A stretch of DNA of 64,000 bases from Euborellia annulipes (GCA_023213315.1 JAKCPI010015794.1:1-64000); one strand, 5' to 3'; positions 20,601 through 33,572 are shown, numbered from the stretch's first letter. The notes: a model not told the origin generated them from the letters alone. Made by a program: numbers and translations.

Positions 20601-23600
20601 AAAAAGCTGAACATTTCAGTATATATAACTCATTTTTGCTATTTTGTCTTTTGCGACCTTTTAATTTACATCCAATATCAATGTTTAAATTTAACATTTA
20701 TAATAAACAGCATCATTTTGAAAATACACTCAACTAGGCCTATAGGGTCTAATGAATCTTCATACGGAATGTCTTACAATAAGAAAATGAAGACACATTT
20801 TTTGTCCGCCTGCAATATTTTTATCGATAACCAAATATACAGATCTTAATGGCGGCTGCCTAACTCTAAGGGGATAAGAAAAATAAGTTGGAATATGATT
20901 TTAAATTTTAATAAATAATATTTTCTACTAAAGGATGTTATAAACTTGATTTGTACATGAAATATAATTATATAATAATAATTAAGTCTTGAAAAAATAA
21001 CGAAATTTTTTTTTTAATTAAATATATTTGATAAGGTAAACCTTATATACGAAAAGAAAATATCTTAATTGACTGATCGTGTTCTGAATTCTTACCCACT
21101 CAACCTAAAATAGAATAGGCTATTAAGACAATGTCTGTTAGTTATTTAGGATAGGAATTTCTGATGAAAGCTCCACTAATATATTACTATAACATGAAGC
21201 TCAATTTATTGAATTTTCTTGAATAATTTATTAATTATTATAGTTAGAGAAAAACTTTTCAAATAAAAATTGTGTAAATTACAATTGTTTAAAACTTTTA
21301 TTAAAGAAATTTTTTAATAAATTCTTTAATTTTTATAAAAAAAATTGAAAAAATAAAAAAAAAAAAATATTTTTTTGTTGATAAATGCCAGCCATAGAAA
21401 TAAAAGATAATCTAACATTTACTTAAAAGAATAATAATAATTTCTGTTCTGTTTAGTATGAATAGCTTCAAATTAAATCATTTGTGCTTATAGAGAAAGA
21501 GACCTTGTGTGACCCAGAGGCCAACGAGGCTTTTGCTTTGATTGGCGATTCTTCTCTTGTATCCGCCCTTGGAACCACCTCCAATAACTCGATTAACCTA
21601 ATGTAATTCGCCAAGCTTTATTTTATTGACCAGACCGCCAAATCAAACAAGGTTATGCTACAATGCTTTTCTTTTCTCCTTCATCTCTCTATTTTCGAGA
21701 TGCTCTTATAAAAAAAAAATCATTTTCTTTTATTTCTGCCTCACCACTCAATTCATTTTAATAAAAATTTTTGGTCCTCTAAAAACTTTCATTCGTGATA
21801 TGAAAACAATAAATGTATGACTTATTATTTTAGTCTGACCTTAGATCTTTTAGTTTAGTTTATCTTTTTTTTTTTGCCTCCCGGATGAATGGAACAAGTT
21901 TCGGTCTCCCTGGAGCCACAACTGCACCCCCGTGGCTATAAATTAAATCCAGAAACATGATATCGTTAGACCTCAAGCAAAAGTCACTAGAAAACTTTTA
22001 TTTGATTGTTTTTTTTTTTTTACTATATTTATGATATTTCTTTATATTAGTAACATTATTGAAAATTTATTTTTTAATCTTACAAAGGGGTTAAATTTAA
22101 TGAAATTTCGATCAAAATCAAATACCTAGAAAATTTATTAACCGTGATGTTGGGTAGATGAAGTATATTGTTTTCGGAGAAATAAATCTAGCTCACTCAT
22201 CAAAAGATTTTTATGAATCAAGTCTATTAATATTCACATTGTGCCACTTAGGTAGGCCTAAATATTTGAATCGTCCATTTCCAAAAGTGTCCAATTGCAT
22301 CGGGAACAAATTTTCAGGAAACGAGAAAAACCTGCATTTTATTAAATCCAAGAGTTAATTTATGACTTATGTTTATAAAATCTGTAAATAAATTAGAAAA
22401 AACAATTTACAAGGTTTTAGGCCCGTATTATTTTCTATATAGCAGTAATAAACTATTCAACGGGGGGGGGGGGGGGGGGGGGGGGGGGGAGGGGGGGGGG
22501 GGGGGAGGAGGGGGGGGGGGGGTAGGCAGGTGAAAAGGTTTTTTGTAATTAGCTAGTTTTGGAATTGGACACAGATCACACATCTTGGACCTTTTGCAAT
22601 TAACGAGTTAGGCACAATAAATGCAACTGGTCAACATAGCAAAACAAAACAAAATTTCATAAAAGTAGCAGATTAACCAACAATTATCATTATTAAAAAG
22701 TGTAGAAATATATGTCTGCTCTATAAAAATGTCCCCCAGTTTTCCAAAATATACAATTTTGTGAAAGCTTGCAACTAGTGGGTAGGGCTATTTTTCATTA
22801 CAATTAGCAAGTTTTTGAAATGACTTAATGAAAGTCGCCATCTTAAATATTAGCAAGCAAGAAGTTTTGGAACAGTATCTGAGTTTGCAACAAGACAGTT
22901 TTAGAAATGCAATGAAATGCAACTAGGTTAGGTTTGAATTTGTTTGTACTCGATTTTCAGTATTTGTTTTAAATTAGGATTTATAAACTTTTTTCATTTG
23001 AAAACTATTTTCAAATTTATATTTCAGTTGTGGCATCAACATGCAATTTAAATCAAAACTTTTCAAATTTTGTCAATTAGGCACTTTTGGAAATGGACGA
23101 CTCATTTATCTAATTTTTATTTTTTAATATTTAAGGTCTTTTATGGTATTTTATATCTCATCCCTATTTATTCCAAATGATTTGTATCCAATTCAATTGA
23201 AATCCGACCTTTAGCACCAGAAGGTCAAGGACATTTATCTATTTAAAAGATGTAAAACTGGATTTATTTCTCCGGGTGTTTTTGTATTTTGCTTTATTGA
23301 AAATTTTTGAATCACTATTTTTAAAATTATTGGACTCTTGTAGTAATAATCTGACTTCCACGTTTTAAGTTTTTTCCCTCGTTTTTCTCTCTCCTTTCTA
23401 TTTACTTTCTATCCATTTGAGAGAATAAACAGAATATTCAAATGAGAAAAGGCTAGAATCCTTGGGTTTGTTTTGCCTAAACAGCATTTCGTTTACCTTC
23501 CATAATATATTACCCAAAATAATATAGTAAGTTCTCTTTAATTAATTAATTTTCAGAAAAATTTTTAATTGCTTTTTCTAAATTATAATTCCAAAAATTC

Positions 23601-24533
23601 TAAAACAAAATGACTTCTCTCTCTCTCTTTCTCTGTTTTTAGGAGGCTTATTAAAATTTGATTCAGTGTCCTTTGTAAACGACACACATTGTGTTCAAAA
23701 GTGATTTAATAATGAATTAATTATAGCCAGTGTTAAGTTAAACTCTCTTCTTCGTGGGACTAAATATGCTTATTACATGATATAAATTAATCCCGCCTGG
23801 AGTTTATAGCCTCCTTTGCCGCAGCCACTGCTTTCCAACCCCCCACCCCTATATTTTATTCCAATCATAAAACGATTTGCTTTCAACCAGAACCATCGTG
23901 GGTTTTCTTAACTTGGGTTTCAAATATACTTTCAACTTGGTGCTGGATATAATTAGCAATTTTTATTAGTATCAAGAAGAGCAAAGCAAGTAAATATTTA
24001 ACAGATAAACATAAAAAAATCAAAAAATATAACCGTTTTAGAAAGGAACAATTATAAAGCAGAAATAATAAAAATGAGCTTTATTACAGAAATTTATGGT
24101 TTTTAAAAAAGTGCTTAGATCTTCATTAATATTTTTATTAATTAAAAAAATCAAATTTAAAAAAAGCGTTGCTGCAATTAATAGTAATTTAATAATAATC
24201 TCTTTTTTTTATTATCTTCATTAGGATTAATAATAAAATGGATTATCAGAGACCAAGGTTACTCTTAGATCTATGAGATTTTCGAGAATCTCTCAAAATT
24301 TTTGTATAGTTAGGCTATCTTTTATCCGTATATAAACAAAGTTGATTGGAGATAGTTGTAAGATTGGTTGAGAAATGATGTTCATCCAAATAACTGATTT
24401 TATTTTATACTTCATTGAATATATAAAAATAAAATATACTGTAGTAAAAAGCAAAATACACTTAATTATTTGTTGAATCTCATTCCTAAACCAATATTCA
24501 AAGTTCACCGTTTTGACTAATGATTTATCTTAA
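17601..24533. other. AT-rich intronic stretch, few repeats
   Basis: No exon is recognised. SINE-tail fragments lie at about 18640-18680 (minus), 18948-18985 (plus) and 23120-23225 (minus). TAGGCCTA is at 20735 and 22253. GC-elevated, non-repetitive patches at 19520-19660 (with GCATGCGCGA) and 21490-21620 are candidate conserved non-coding elements. Short ORFs at 18333-18536, 20361-20573 and 22158-22358 have no protein-like composition. Confidence 0.4.
22462..22522 (+). repeat. Long poly-G tract
   Basis: About 60 consecutive purines, nearly all G, interrupted by A at 22490, 22506 and 22509. On the + strand it offers many overlapping G-quadruplex registers. The exact length is likely unreliable because sequencing through such runs is error-prone. 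Confidence 0.9.
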
Positions 24534-25078
24534 GGTCAATCATTTTGATCAAAAGATTGAATCAAGCCAGATTGACGGTCTAGAAATCTTTGACGCTTGA
24601 GCCAATCATTGAAGGTGATTGATAGAAAGTTTGAATGTTTGAATCATTTAACTCAATCGATTGATCGTCTAGATCCATTTTGATCTATCATTACCCGAGC
24701 AGCCATGGAATTTATCCCCCTCTCCTCGAAGACGAAATTGTGAGAAAAAGCCCACAAAGTTCAAAACATGCGTTTGTGACCTTAATAATAGAATTTTCAT
24801 TGATTTGAAAGGGTCATGAGTGAAACAATTTCTTAATTTTTACCATTCCTTGGATCAACGTCATTACCTCTTTTTGTTTTTCCCTTTAACGGTAACCAAC
24901 GTCATTGCAAGGAACCAACCCCAAATCGGTGTTCGACACCATTTTTGGAAGCGTCCTTCCGAGTCAAAAACTCAATTGCGACTGAGTTTTGATCAAAAGA
25001 TTGAAGGTTTGATTTAATCAAGTTGATTGAAGCGCGCGTCAATCGATTGACTAAACCGTTTGATCAAAATGATTGACC
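24534..25078. mobile_element. MITE with 20-bp inverted ends and TTGATC-rich subtermini
   Basis: The ends are perfect reverse complements over 20 bp: GGTCAATCATTTTGATCAAA (24534-24553) and its complement at 25059-25078. Subterminal regions are dense in TCAATC, TTGATC and TCAATCGATTGA-type motifs (24555-24690, 24985-25060), as in MITEs whose transposase binds repeated subterminal sites. The interior is GC-richer with no transposase ORF. I see no clear TSD, so the superfamily is unassigned. Confidence 0.7.
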
Positions 25079-26404
25079 GTGTATACACCTTTATAGAACC
25101 CAACTTAAAATAATCCCTTCAACTGTGAACATGCCTTAAGATTTTTCTAATCAATAACAATAATAGATATAAAAAATTCCATTATTATAATACCTAAATG
25201 GTCTAGATTCAATAAATTCATTATGAATTTTCATTAACGAACTCTAATATCGTAAATATGATAAAATCATAAATGTCATTATATTAAACAATTAAATGAT
25301 AAAAAGATAAGTAATTAATTAATAAAATTTTCGCTTTTAGAGAGTTATCTGAAGCAAACAATAACAACGCATATCATCGTAAACTATTTTAGTAAAATAG
25401 AGAGAGTTTGGTTATTATTATATCGTCATTGACAAGAAAATCACATTAAGCTCGACCTCTGGTATATATAATTTCGTTAAAAAAGATTTTAAAAAAATGT
25501 AATTTGATGCGCATCGGTTGATTATAAGCCAATTATTCATTAATTTTGAATGAAGTTTAATCATAAATGTTTTTACAAAGATTGTAATAAATGATATTAA
25601 CTGATTTTCATTAATAATCATTAAATATATATTTATGTAGAGATATGTATTAAATATATATATATAATAAAATTAAATATTTAATTATATATCTATTTTA
25701 GTGAATTTAATTTAATAAAGAAACATGATTTTGAGAGATAATTAATTAAATAAAAAATTATATATATTAATAGATGGTAGTATAATTAGAGTTGTTAAAA
25801 AATCTAGATAGACCTCTTTGGTAATTAGGGTCCTGTTGTTGTTGTTATTGTTGTTTGGGACCTCTCTCTCTCTCTATCTGGTTGGACAATTAACGGCAGA
25901 AAGGCAATTCGACCCTCTCGCTTCCATAGAGAAAGTGGTGGGGTTAATTTGGGTTGTGTACGAAAATATAATTACTCGCAAAACGTAGCATACATATATG
26001 CATGTGTGTTATTTCGAAGTAAAAGTAAAAGTCAAGAGAATGTGTGAGAATTTTACGTAAACTTATATTTAATGCGTGATATTTGATTGTTGAAAATTTA
26101 ATTATGATAAAACAAGGTTAAAAAAGTACTAGAGAGATTTGATTAATTATTGAATATTGGATAAAATTTTATTTTAAAAATTCAAGAATAACTGTTAGAT
26201 GAAACAAATCATTCATATAGTTTTCTACAATTAGTATAAACTTGAGGATTATTTGAAGTGAAACTGTCTTTGCATTTGATTCATGCTTCTCAAAGGGTTA
26301 CGAAACGCTGCATTCCTTCCATTCCGGAGCTAATGAGGGAGGATTTTCTCGTTGAGCTGTAAATTTCTATAATAACCTCACTCGGAAACAAGAATAAGTC
26401 GAAG
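25079..26404. other. AT-rich intronic stretch, nothing recognised
   Basis: It is dominated by AT-rich sequence with no family member. A (TTG)n-like run is at 25830-25856 and a CTCTCT run at 25863-25874. Confidence 0.4.
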
Positions 26405-26640
26405 CTTAGGCGTACCCGGGGGGGGGGTTAGGGGGTTCAAACTCCCCCATGGGACCCTAGCCATGACTAGATATTTAAGCTTTATAATACAAATTATATT
26501 TCATATAGGGTAAGAGAAAGTAAAATATAATAATTTACTCTAGCTAAAAAAAAAATAAATACCCTAAAATAATCTTGAATTTATGAAAAAAATTTTCTTG
26601 AACCCCCCCCCCCCATCAAAAATTTCTGGCTACGCCAATG
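26405..26640. mobile_element. hAT-like MITE with 8-bp near-TSD
   Basis: It is flanked by AGTCGAAG (26397-26404) and AGTCGGAG (26641-26648), one mismatch in 8. The ends are inverted: CTTAGGCGTACCC on the left and GGCTACGCCAATG on the right, each next to a G or C homopolymer run. The 3' portion (CATCAAAAATTTCTGGCTACGCC) recurs at about 36070-36094. There is no coding capacity. The superfamily follows from the 8-bp duplication and the CNNNGGCGTA-like ends. Confidence 0.7.
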
Positions 26641-28325
26641 AGTCGGAGTGTAGACTCAACACATTTATAAAAAAAATTCAATAAATGATCTGTGAATATA
26701 TCTAATCAATTTTTTTATCCTGAATGTGAATTTTGTAATTTCCCTAGTAAGAATAATAGTTTTTTTTTATTTTATAATAATTTATATATCCAATAAAATT
26801 GAGGAATCAAAAATAGTTTTCATCCTCTATCCACAATTTCGGGCATTGTATAGTTTCATAATAAGGAAAAACTGTTTTTATAAATAATAAATTCATTAAT
26901 CTTAATTATTTGTATTATTTTATAATTAGAGAGGGATGTGTAGAGGCAGAAACAACCAAGAAATGATACTCTGCTTTACTAATTAGTCGGAAGTATTTAT
27001 TATGCATCATTTTCAGTCCTTTAATTAGGTATCTATTAGTAATCTATTTACTTTTTTTATTTATCCCACAATCATTTTGTTGAAATCCATAGGACAAATT
27101 GTCTACTCGCCCCATTCTTGTATATTTGATCATGCTGTTTTAATAATTTCCATAAACATTTCTAATAAATATAAGATTCTTTAAATAAAATATATTCATC
27201 ACAAAAATGAAATCATTATTTTTTAAGAAGTTTGAAATTATTCAAATTGGCCCGCTCAATCCTATAATAAAGGACAGAATTCTTTGAATAGAATCGGATT
27301 TCAGGTCTCTTCTTTAAAAATAAAATTAATGATTTTGAACTGAATTTTTTTTTTTTTACACAACAAAGGATAAAAAAAAAATTTTCGAATGCTAATTTAA
27401 AGCTCCTTTTTATCATCTTTAGGAAATTCTCAGAATTTGGAGTTTACAATAAAATATAAATTTTTTTTTTTCGATTTTAACCCTAAATTTAAAGAGAAAA
27501 ATTACAATCCAGTCTTATCCTACTTTCAACACACCTGTTAACGATATGTTCCATTAACTTGTCTACTAATAGACAACCATCTGGTTGTAAATCCTACCCC
27601 TAGTTCTTTTTACGACCTATTTGTTTGGAATGGTTCTCTATTTTATATTACGTGAAATCACTTTTTTTTTTCTTTACTTCTCTCTTATTTAAAAAATTTA
27701 TAGTCCATATTTACATAACATTGAGAAAAAAGATGAACTTTTATTAAATAAATAATTTCTATTGGTAACTCGTTTTGTAATTTATAGTATTTTGACCTCT
27801 CCATTTAAATAAATGCTCTAAAAGTTCATGACCTAAAAAATTATTTTGTTTTTTCTTAATTACATTTTTAATCTGAATGTTTAATTCAATTTTTTTTCTC
27901 TCTCTTTTTTTCTATAAAATGATATTTCACTCTATAAAAGGAAAAGTTTTAATTCATATATATGAATCGGCTTATTTGTTGAACACAGGGGTATACTTTT
28001 GTTGTTGGAATTTTAACCCTTTTACTCCCATTAGAATATTTAATTTATTACACATATTTAATGTATATTATTAAAGATTTGAGATGAAAAAATAAACATC
28101 CATTTTATTATTTTTTTTTTACTCTTTCATATTAAAATTTCCAGTGACTTATCAGAAGAGTTTGTTTCATTCGACACCTCTTTTTTTCTCTTTTTTTCCT
28201 TCTTAAAGCATCATCTCAGTTATGAGATATTTTTATTCTGGAAATAAGAAATTAATATTTTTCTTTAAAAGTAAACTTTCTTGTAGGTTTCGGTCCAGAA
28301 GCCTTAAATGTATTAAATCGGAAAT

Positions 28326-28360
<35 letters not shown>

Positions 28361-28938
28361 TTTTGCTGATTTCAAAGAAGCCTGCAAGAGTATTTTCGCA
28401 AAACTAAACATCATTTTATTTTTTCACCTGAAGAGTAATAATTTTTTTTTCCATTTTTAAACAATGGACAATTTTTCTCCCCTCCCACTCTAATAGTTAT
28501 TATAAGTAAATATGATAAACAGCAAAAGAAATTAATAATAAGTAGTTAAGTATTTTTTTCCCCATTGTATCAGGGGGTGAAAAATGAAAGAAACCTCTGC
28601 AATAATTCGTCTCAGAAAATTCCCTGGAAGATAGGCAGCTCTAATGACTTGGCCACTGCACTCTCAGTGTTTCTGTAGGCCTACCTGATTAAACTTTCTA
28701 TGATTGTATTTAAGAGCTCCCATAAATAATTCTTTATATACAATAAATATATTTATATATCAGATTTAAAACATAATTTCTAGCACAATTTTTAATCAAA
28801 TTATAATTGTATACATATACAACATTATACCCTCTTTACAACTTATAATTATTTTTTATTTTATATTTTTTTTTCCAATAAATAATCATAAAAAGAATGA
28901 ATCTTTTTGATAAAATGGTGGATGCTGTCCAAATTAAT
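26641..28938. other. AT-rich intronic stretch
   Basis: No exon or repeat family is recognised. A (CT)n microsatellite is at 28329-28357. The TAGGCCTA palindrome is at 28676-28683. Confidence 0.4.
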
Positions 28939-29162
28939 ACAATTAAATAAAAGCAACTTGTGTTTTGTTTCTTGGATAAATTTTCATTTATTTTTGAAAA
29001 AATAAATTTTCATTTATTTTTGGAAAAATAAATTTTCATTTATTTTTGGAAAAATAAATATTATTGAAAATTTATTGATTTTTAATAATTATACCAAAAA
29101 AACGACATACTTACTACCTGTCACATTTCGTCCAAGAAACAAAACACAAGTTGCTTTTATTT
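28939..29162. mobile_element. Inverted-repeat MITE with internal 28-bp tandem repeats
   Basis: The arms (about 28945-28977 and 29131-29162) are reverse complements containing AAATAAAAGCAACTTG and TGTTTTGTTTCTTGGA. An 8-bp direct repeat AAATTAAT flanks it (28931-28938 and 29163-29170). Between the arms are three tandem copies of a unit of about 28 bp (AATAAATTTTCATTTATTTTTG), 28978-29060. A SINE begins immediately at its right. Confidence 0.65.
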
Positions 29163-29170
29163 AAATTAAT

Positions 29171-29335
29171 CTTTTTTTTTTTTTTAATTTATTTAAGGTT
29201 TTTTTCGGCATCTGAGGCCATTTAGACCACATCCCTGATTATTTCAATTGAAATAAATTTCTCGCCTGGGACGGGATGCGAACACTTGACTTTTGGCACC
29301 AGAATCCAATACTCTACCTCTAAGAAGATTGAAAC
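29171..29335 (-). mobile_element. tRNA-derived SINE (short family)
   Basis: On the minus strand it starts with a tRNA-like head. TAGAGGTAGAGTATTGG (box A-like) is followed about 35 nt later by GTGTTCGCATCCCG (box B-like). A body with ATTTCAATTGAAAT follows, then the tail GGCCTCAGATGCCGAAA ... CCTTAAATAAATT and an A run. It is one of the two best copies of a family with about a dozen fragments here. Confidence 0.75.
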
Positions 29336-30678
29336 GTCATATTAGAAGAATTTTAATAATTTTAATAAATATCTAGTCTACTAATCAAAAGTAGACTTAC
29401 CGAATTAATTTGGAGATTTTAAGGCTTTTTCATTAAAAAATAATATAAATTTTCATTAAATTTGATTTATTATTTTTATTTATATTGTTTTGCACTGAGA
29501 AAAGCGTAAACCTCTTCAAATAAATATACTAATCAAGATAAATATTTTCAAATAAATAAGCTTATAAAGAAAGAAATATGCCCCCATTCATTTTTATTGA
29601 TCAAAAATACGTCTATAAATTTGATAAGTTTTCAAAATAAGAAGAGAAAAATCTTCAAAATGATCTAAAATGGATAATTCCTAATTAAATCAAGTAACAC
29701 CTGTAATCTATACCAAATCTCTTGCAGAGAAACCGTTTATGCTTCCTGATTATACACAGTAGATCGACAAATAAATCCGCTAATTGTATACTGACAGTAT
29801 TGTGGTAAGCAGTTTGAGCGGCCTATCTTCTAGGAAACATTCATCAAAAATTATTAAAGATGTTTTTTTTTTTCGCCCCATGTTGATTCTACAGAATCTC
29901 GAGGAATTATTATTTTTATAATTAGTTCGAGTTTCTAACTTAAAGATATTCGCATTTGGGAGATTTTACTCTCCCTAGTGATGCCACAGATATGTGCTAT
30001 ATTAAAAAAAAATTCTTATTATTGGTTTTATGTAAATTTACATCAATTTGTTTTTCATTTTTTTTTTATTGAATAAAACATATAACAATATTCATAATAC
30101 TATATAAAAACATCAAGCCAATGATGGAAATATTCTATTTTTTTTTTTTTTTTTATATTTATGATGATTTTTTGTGTATCGTCCAATTGGTGAAATTTTT
30201 TTAATGTTTTTTTTTTCCGGAAATAAAAATTTAGGAATAGATAATAAACATTGAGTACTTTGAGTAACTAATATATGGAGCGGTATAAATTTTTCATCTC
30301 GTTTTACAACTCGACATTTGTGGACTTTTCTTTATTGTTTTTTTTTTTTTTTTCACTTCCCTCCGCACTCTTTCTCTCACTTACTCTCTCTTCTTTTATT
30401 TTCTTTCTTGAAAAAAAATAAAGTCAAAAACCAACACCGAGAATATAAACAGAAGTGAAACGTACGTGTGTATACAAAATAAGTTTGATACATCTCGTCA
30501 CAATATTTCAAAACGAAGTCTTCTTTTCTCTTTCAATTTTTTACTTTCCCAAAAATGGTAAATCTTTCCATTCAATCATTACAATAAAAGGCAGAGTAAT
30601 GCTACTGTTGTAATTGAGTTTAGTCTAAGATGATCCACATTCTGTACAAATCCCTCCCTTCCTCAACCTTTAATTCAT
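29336..30678. other. AT-rich intronic stretch
   Basis: No exon or repeat family is recognised. Long T runs lie at about 30140-30154 and 30339-30353. Confidence 0.4.
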
Positions 30679-31485
30679 TATTACTTTCTCTTGACTATAT
30701 ATGTAATATATAGAGAGAAAGTATTGAGATTATGTCAAAAATTCAATGTCTACATTTTAATGGAAATACATGTTTTGAGGTCCTCTGAGAAAAAAGTGGG
30801 TCCCGCAAATTGGTCTGTATGTGTGGGTATTTTTAAGCATTAAGGAAATGAGCTAGGAGGTTGAAATTTTATTTATTTAAGTTAGGTACTGCCTGCGTGA
30901 AAATAAGCTTTTGAACAAAATCAGCCAAAAAGTACTAGTACTTTATGGATGTACATTTTCCGTTTTTTTCGAATTTCTCAAAATTTTGATTAAATGTCAA
31001 AAATAGATACTCTTTAAAATGTATAATCTCATTTTGCTCTTGAAATCTTTTGAAGGACACTTTACTCTTGTACTTCATAGGAAAAAGGAGAAATTGTTGC
31101 CATGGTACAAAATATAAATGTTTTCCTATTTTGACTAAAATTAGTAAATCAACCATTTTTTAGATGCCTTTTTTTTATTATTATTCTTTCAGTCCGTTGA
31201 CCAGAGGTCATTTCGTCCCCTTTCTTTTATATACAATATTTACAAAATATATATATATATATATATATATACATGATAAAACTACATTAATATAAAAGGC
31301 AATTAATATAAAAAATACATACATATTAGATGCTTTTTAAAAAGTATATCAGTAAAATTTTTTATGAAAATTGTTTCAAGTATACTTTACTTATGTATCT
31401 TTTTAGTTTTTCTCGATTTTCTGGAAATTACCTCTATTACACAACTTTCTCTTAGCGAAGGTGCGACCAATTACACCAAATTTTT
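30679..31485 (+). mobile_element. Family A element interrupted by a short retroposon
   Basis: It starts at TTACTTTCTCTTGAC with the end hairpin to AGAGAGAAAGTA (30713-30722) and follows the family A order through AAGCTTTTGAACAAA, GTACTAGTACTTTA and GAAATCTTTTGAAGGACAC. The sequence breaks at TTAGATGC (31160-31167) and resumes at TTAGATGC (31326-31333). It ends in a decayed terminal hairpin near 31440-31485 (ACACAACTTTCTCTTAGCG). Confidence 0.75.
31168..31325 (-). mobile_element. Short retroposon inserted in family A (8-bp TSD)
   Basis: It is bounded by the direct repeat TTAGATGC. In other family A copies (16327, 45366, 49518) the same TTAGATGC block is continuous. Read on the minus strand it ends GGTCAACGGACTGAAAGAAT followed by AATAATA and an A run, a retroposon-like 3' tail; the 5' side contains an (AT)n microsatellite. 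It is most likely a 5'-truncated LINE or SINE. Confidence 0.7.
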
Positions 31486-32651
31486 GTATAAAAGATGTAA
31501 AATTATAATGATAAATTTCATACATAGGCTATTGTTCTATTTATTAATTCTCATCATAACTCATTTCAAATTGAATAAATCCCATACCTATTTAGAAAAA
31601 AAAAGGTATGAGTTGATTTCTCTAGGCAAGCAACCTGTTCGCTGGTTTTAATCACCAATTCGATGGTTGGTTAGTTAGCTAGGCAAGTAAGTAAGTTGGT
31701 CTTCCTGTTTACGGCCCGTTTCAAGAGCTTTTCCTCGACCGTAACAAGGGAGGCTTTTGTACAAGGTTTGTGGTAATACTACGAGTTTGAGCCGACTAAA
31801 AGGAAGTGAAGGGAATGAGTAGGGTTGAAGGGTATTTTCATCCTCCTACCACCCCTTTAACAAAAACGTTCACCGAATTTTATAACATACACAGTGTTTT
31901 TTTTTTCTAACTTTTCGCTCGTATTAACTTAACTGGTGGGTATTTTTTTTTATTAAATTTTTTAACCATTATATAAATGTATATAAGTATAAATAAAATT
32001 CACGCCTTGAGTGTTTGGGTTGTTATATTTAGGTTTTGTTTGAGGATATCAACAACGTGAATGGTTTATTATGGGCGAAAGAGAAAATAAAAGAAAAAAT
32101 TCCTTTTTTCACACAATATCTATTAATTAAAGAGCATTTTATTGTTTGAAGGAGATGAGATACTACTATTTTTATTATTAGTCTAATGAGTGTTGCCAAA
32201 AATTCCGGCCATATTGGTCACTTAACTAGAGATCCTACGTTTCGCTGAACCCCCCCCCCCCGGATCTACATACTTAATACCACTAGCAATATACTTATAT
32301 TAACCCTAATCAATTGATAAAATAAATGTGCCTGGATCATATCTTCTTCTGTCCTCCCCTTATTTCCGTGATGCGGGGTCGGCGGATCTCACTTTTTCCC
32401 TCCAAACCAATCATGCGTTTTTGCGACCGGAAGAAAAAGGACAGGCCGGCCCGTCGCACGCTTGTTGAAAAGAGGAAGAAAGAGACAGACATACAAAGAA
32501 CTGAAGGACTGCCTGTCCCAGCTCGGGTAGCTCGTGGTCAAATCCACGTACCCATAAGATGTGGGCCCCTGAGCAATGCCTTGATCATATATATCATAAT
32601 TAAATATATTATTAAAACTTCAATAATTTTTTGGCGAAAATAATTATTAAT
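31486..32651. other. Intronic stretch with a GC-richer charged ORF; no gene assigned
   Basis: The patch 31650-31830 is GC-richer and non-repetitive. At 32326-32643 a 105-codon + frame is rich in Arg/Lys with no recognised domain. A neighbouring frame at about 32459-32530 is also basic and ends in a Leu-rich stretch. Without splice sites or homology I do not call it a gene. A C run is at 32249-32260. Confidence 0.3.
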
Positions 32652-32654
32652 AAA

Positions 32655-32806
32655 TTTAAAATAAAAGATAAATCCTCATTTTATTTCCAAATGTACAAAA
32701 TTTCTTTGGGATGCCTGTATGATGCGGCCGAAATATTCCAAAAAAATTTTGTATATTTGGAAATTAAAAGTGCGAAATAAAATGAGAATTTATCTTTTAT
32801 TTTAAA
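32655..32806. repeat. Foldback element, arms about 50 bp
   Basis: The left arm (32655-32703) and right arm (about 32745-32806) are imperfect reverse complements (AATAAAAGATAAATCCTCAT versus ATGAGAATTTATCTTTTATT). The spacer is about 40 bp and includes GATGCGGCCGAAATATTCC. It directly abuts the element starting at 32807. Confidence 0.65.
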
Positions 32807-32956
32807 CTAGCTGCGGTAGGGTTGCCTTCGGCAACCCTACCCGCTGGCCCTGGCGGGCGGCGTCTCGGGATATGACTAAGAGTTGTCCAGATAAATGTAT
32901 TTTAATTAATTATGAAAAAGAGTTTTTATTTTTTATTTTAAATATTTGATTAATAT

Positions 32957-33276
32957 ATTTTTCAATTATTTACACCCTAAGAAAGCGTCATTTTAAATTT
33001 TATTAAAATCGAATGAAAAATAAATTTTAGGGGGGTCAGGGGGGTGATTGAACTTTCTGGGGTCTAAAATACCATTTTTCAATTATTTACACCCTAAGAA
33101 AGCGTCATTTTAAATTTTATTAAAATCGAATGAAAAATAAATTTCAGGGGGGGTCAGGGGGGTGATTGAACTTTCTGATGTCTAAAATACCATTTTTCAA
33201 TTATTTACACCCTAAGAAAGCGTCATTTTAAATTTTATTAAAATCGAATGAAAAATAAAAAAAATAAAATTTTAGG
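32957..33276 (+). repeat. 117-bp tandem repeat, 2.7 copies
   Basis: Units start ATTTTTCAATTATTTACACC and continue through GAAAGCGTCATTTTAAATTT to a G-rich run (GGGGGGTCAGGGGGG) and TGATTGAACTTTCTG. Copies are nearly identical apart from G-run length, indicating recent duplication. The third copy is cut off at a long G run (33276-33293). Confidence 0.88.
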
Positions 33277-33568
33277 GGGGGGGGGGGGGGGGGCGCAAAG
33301 CGGAAAAATCTTTTCAAATGTCGAATTGTTAGGGGGAGGAAGAGTTTTTATTTTTCATTTTAAAGATTTGATAAATATATTTTTCATAAAGCGAGTTAGA
33401 TCCTGTTTTCCAATGCTTTGCTATGGGGTAATTGATAACCCCCAAAAAGGGGGGGTTCCCTACCCCTAATTCGATATAATGATAGCCTAAAACCACCCCC
33501 GGAAAATTCCCTACCCATTAAAAAAAACTCCATGAAAATCGGTCCAGTAGTTTCGGAGTCTATGCGTT

Positions 33569-33572
<4 letters not shown>

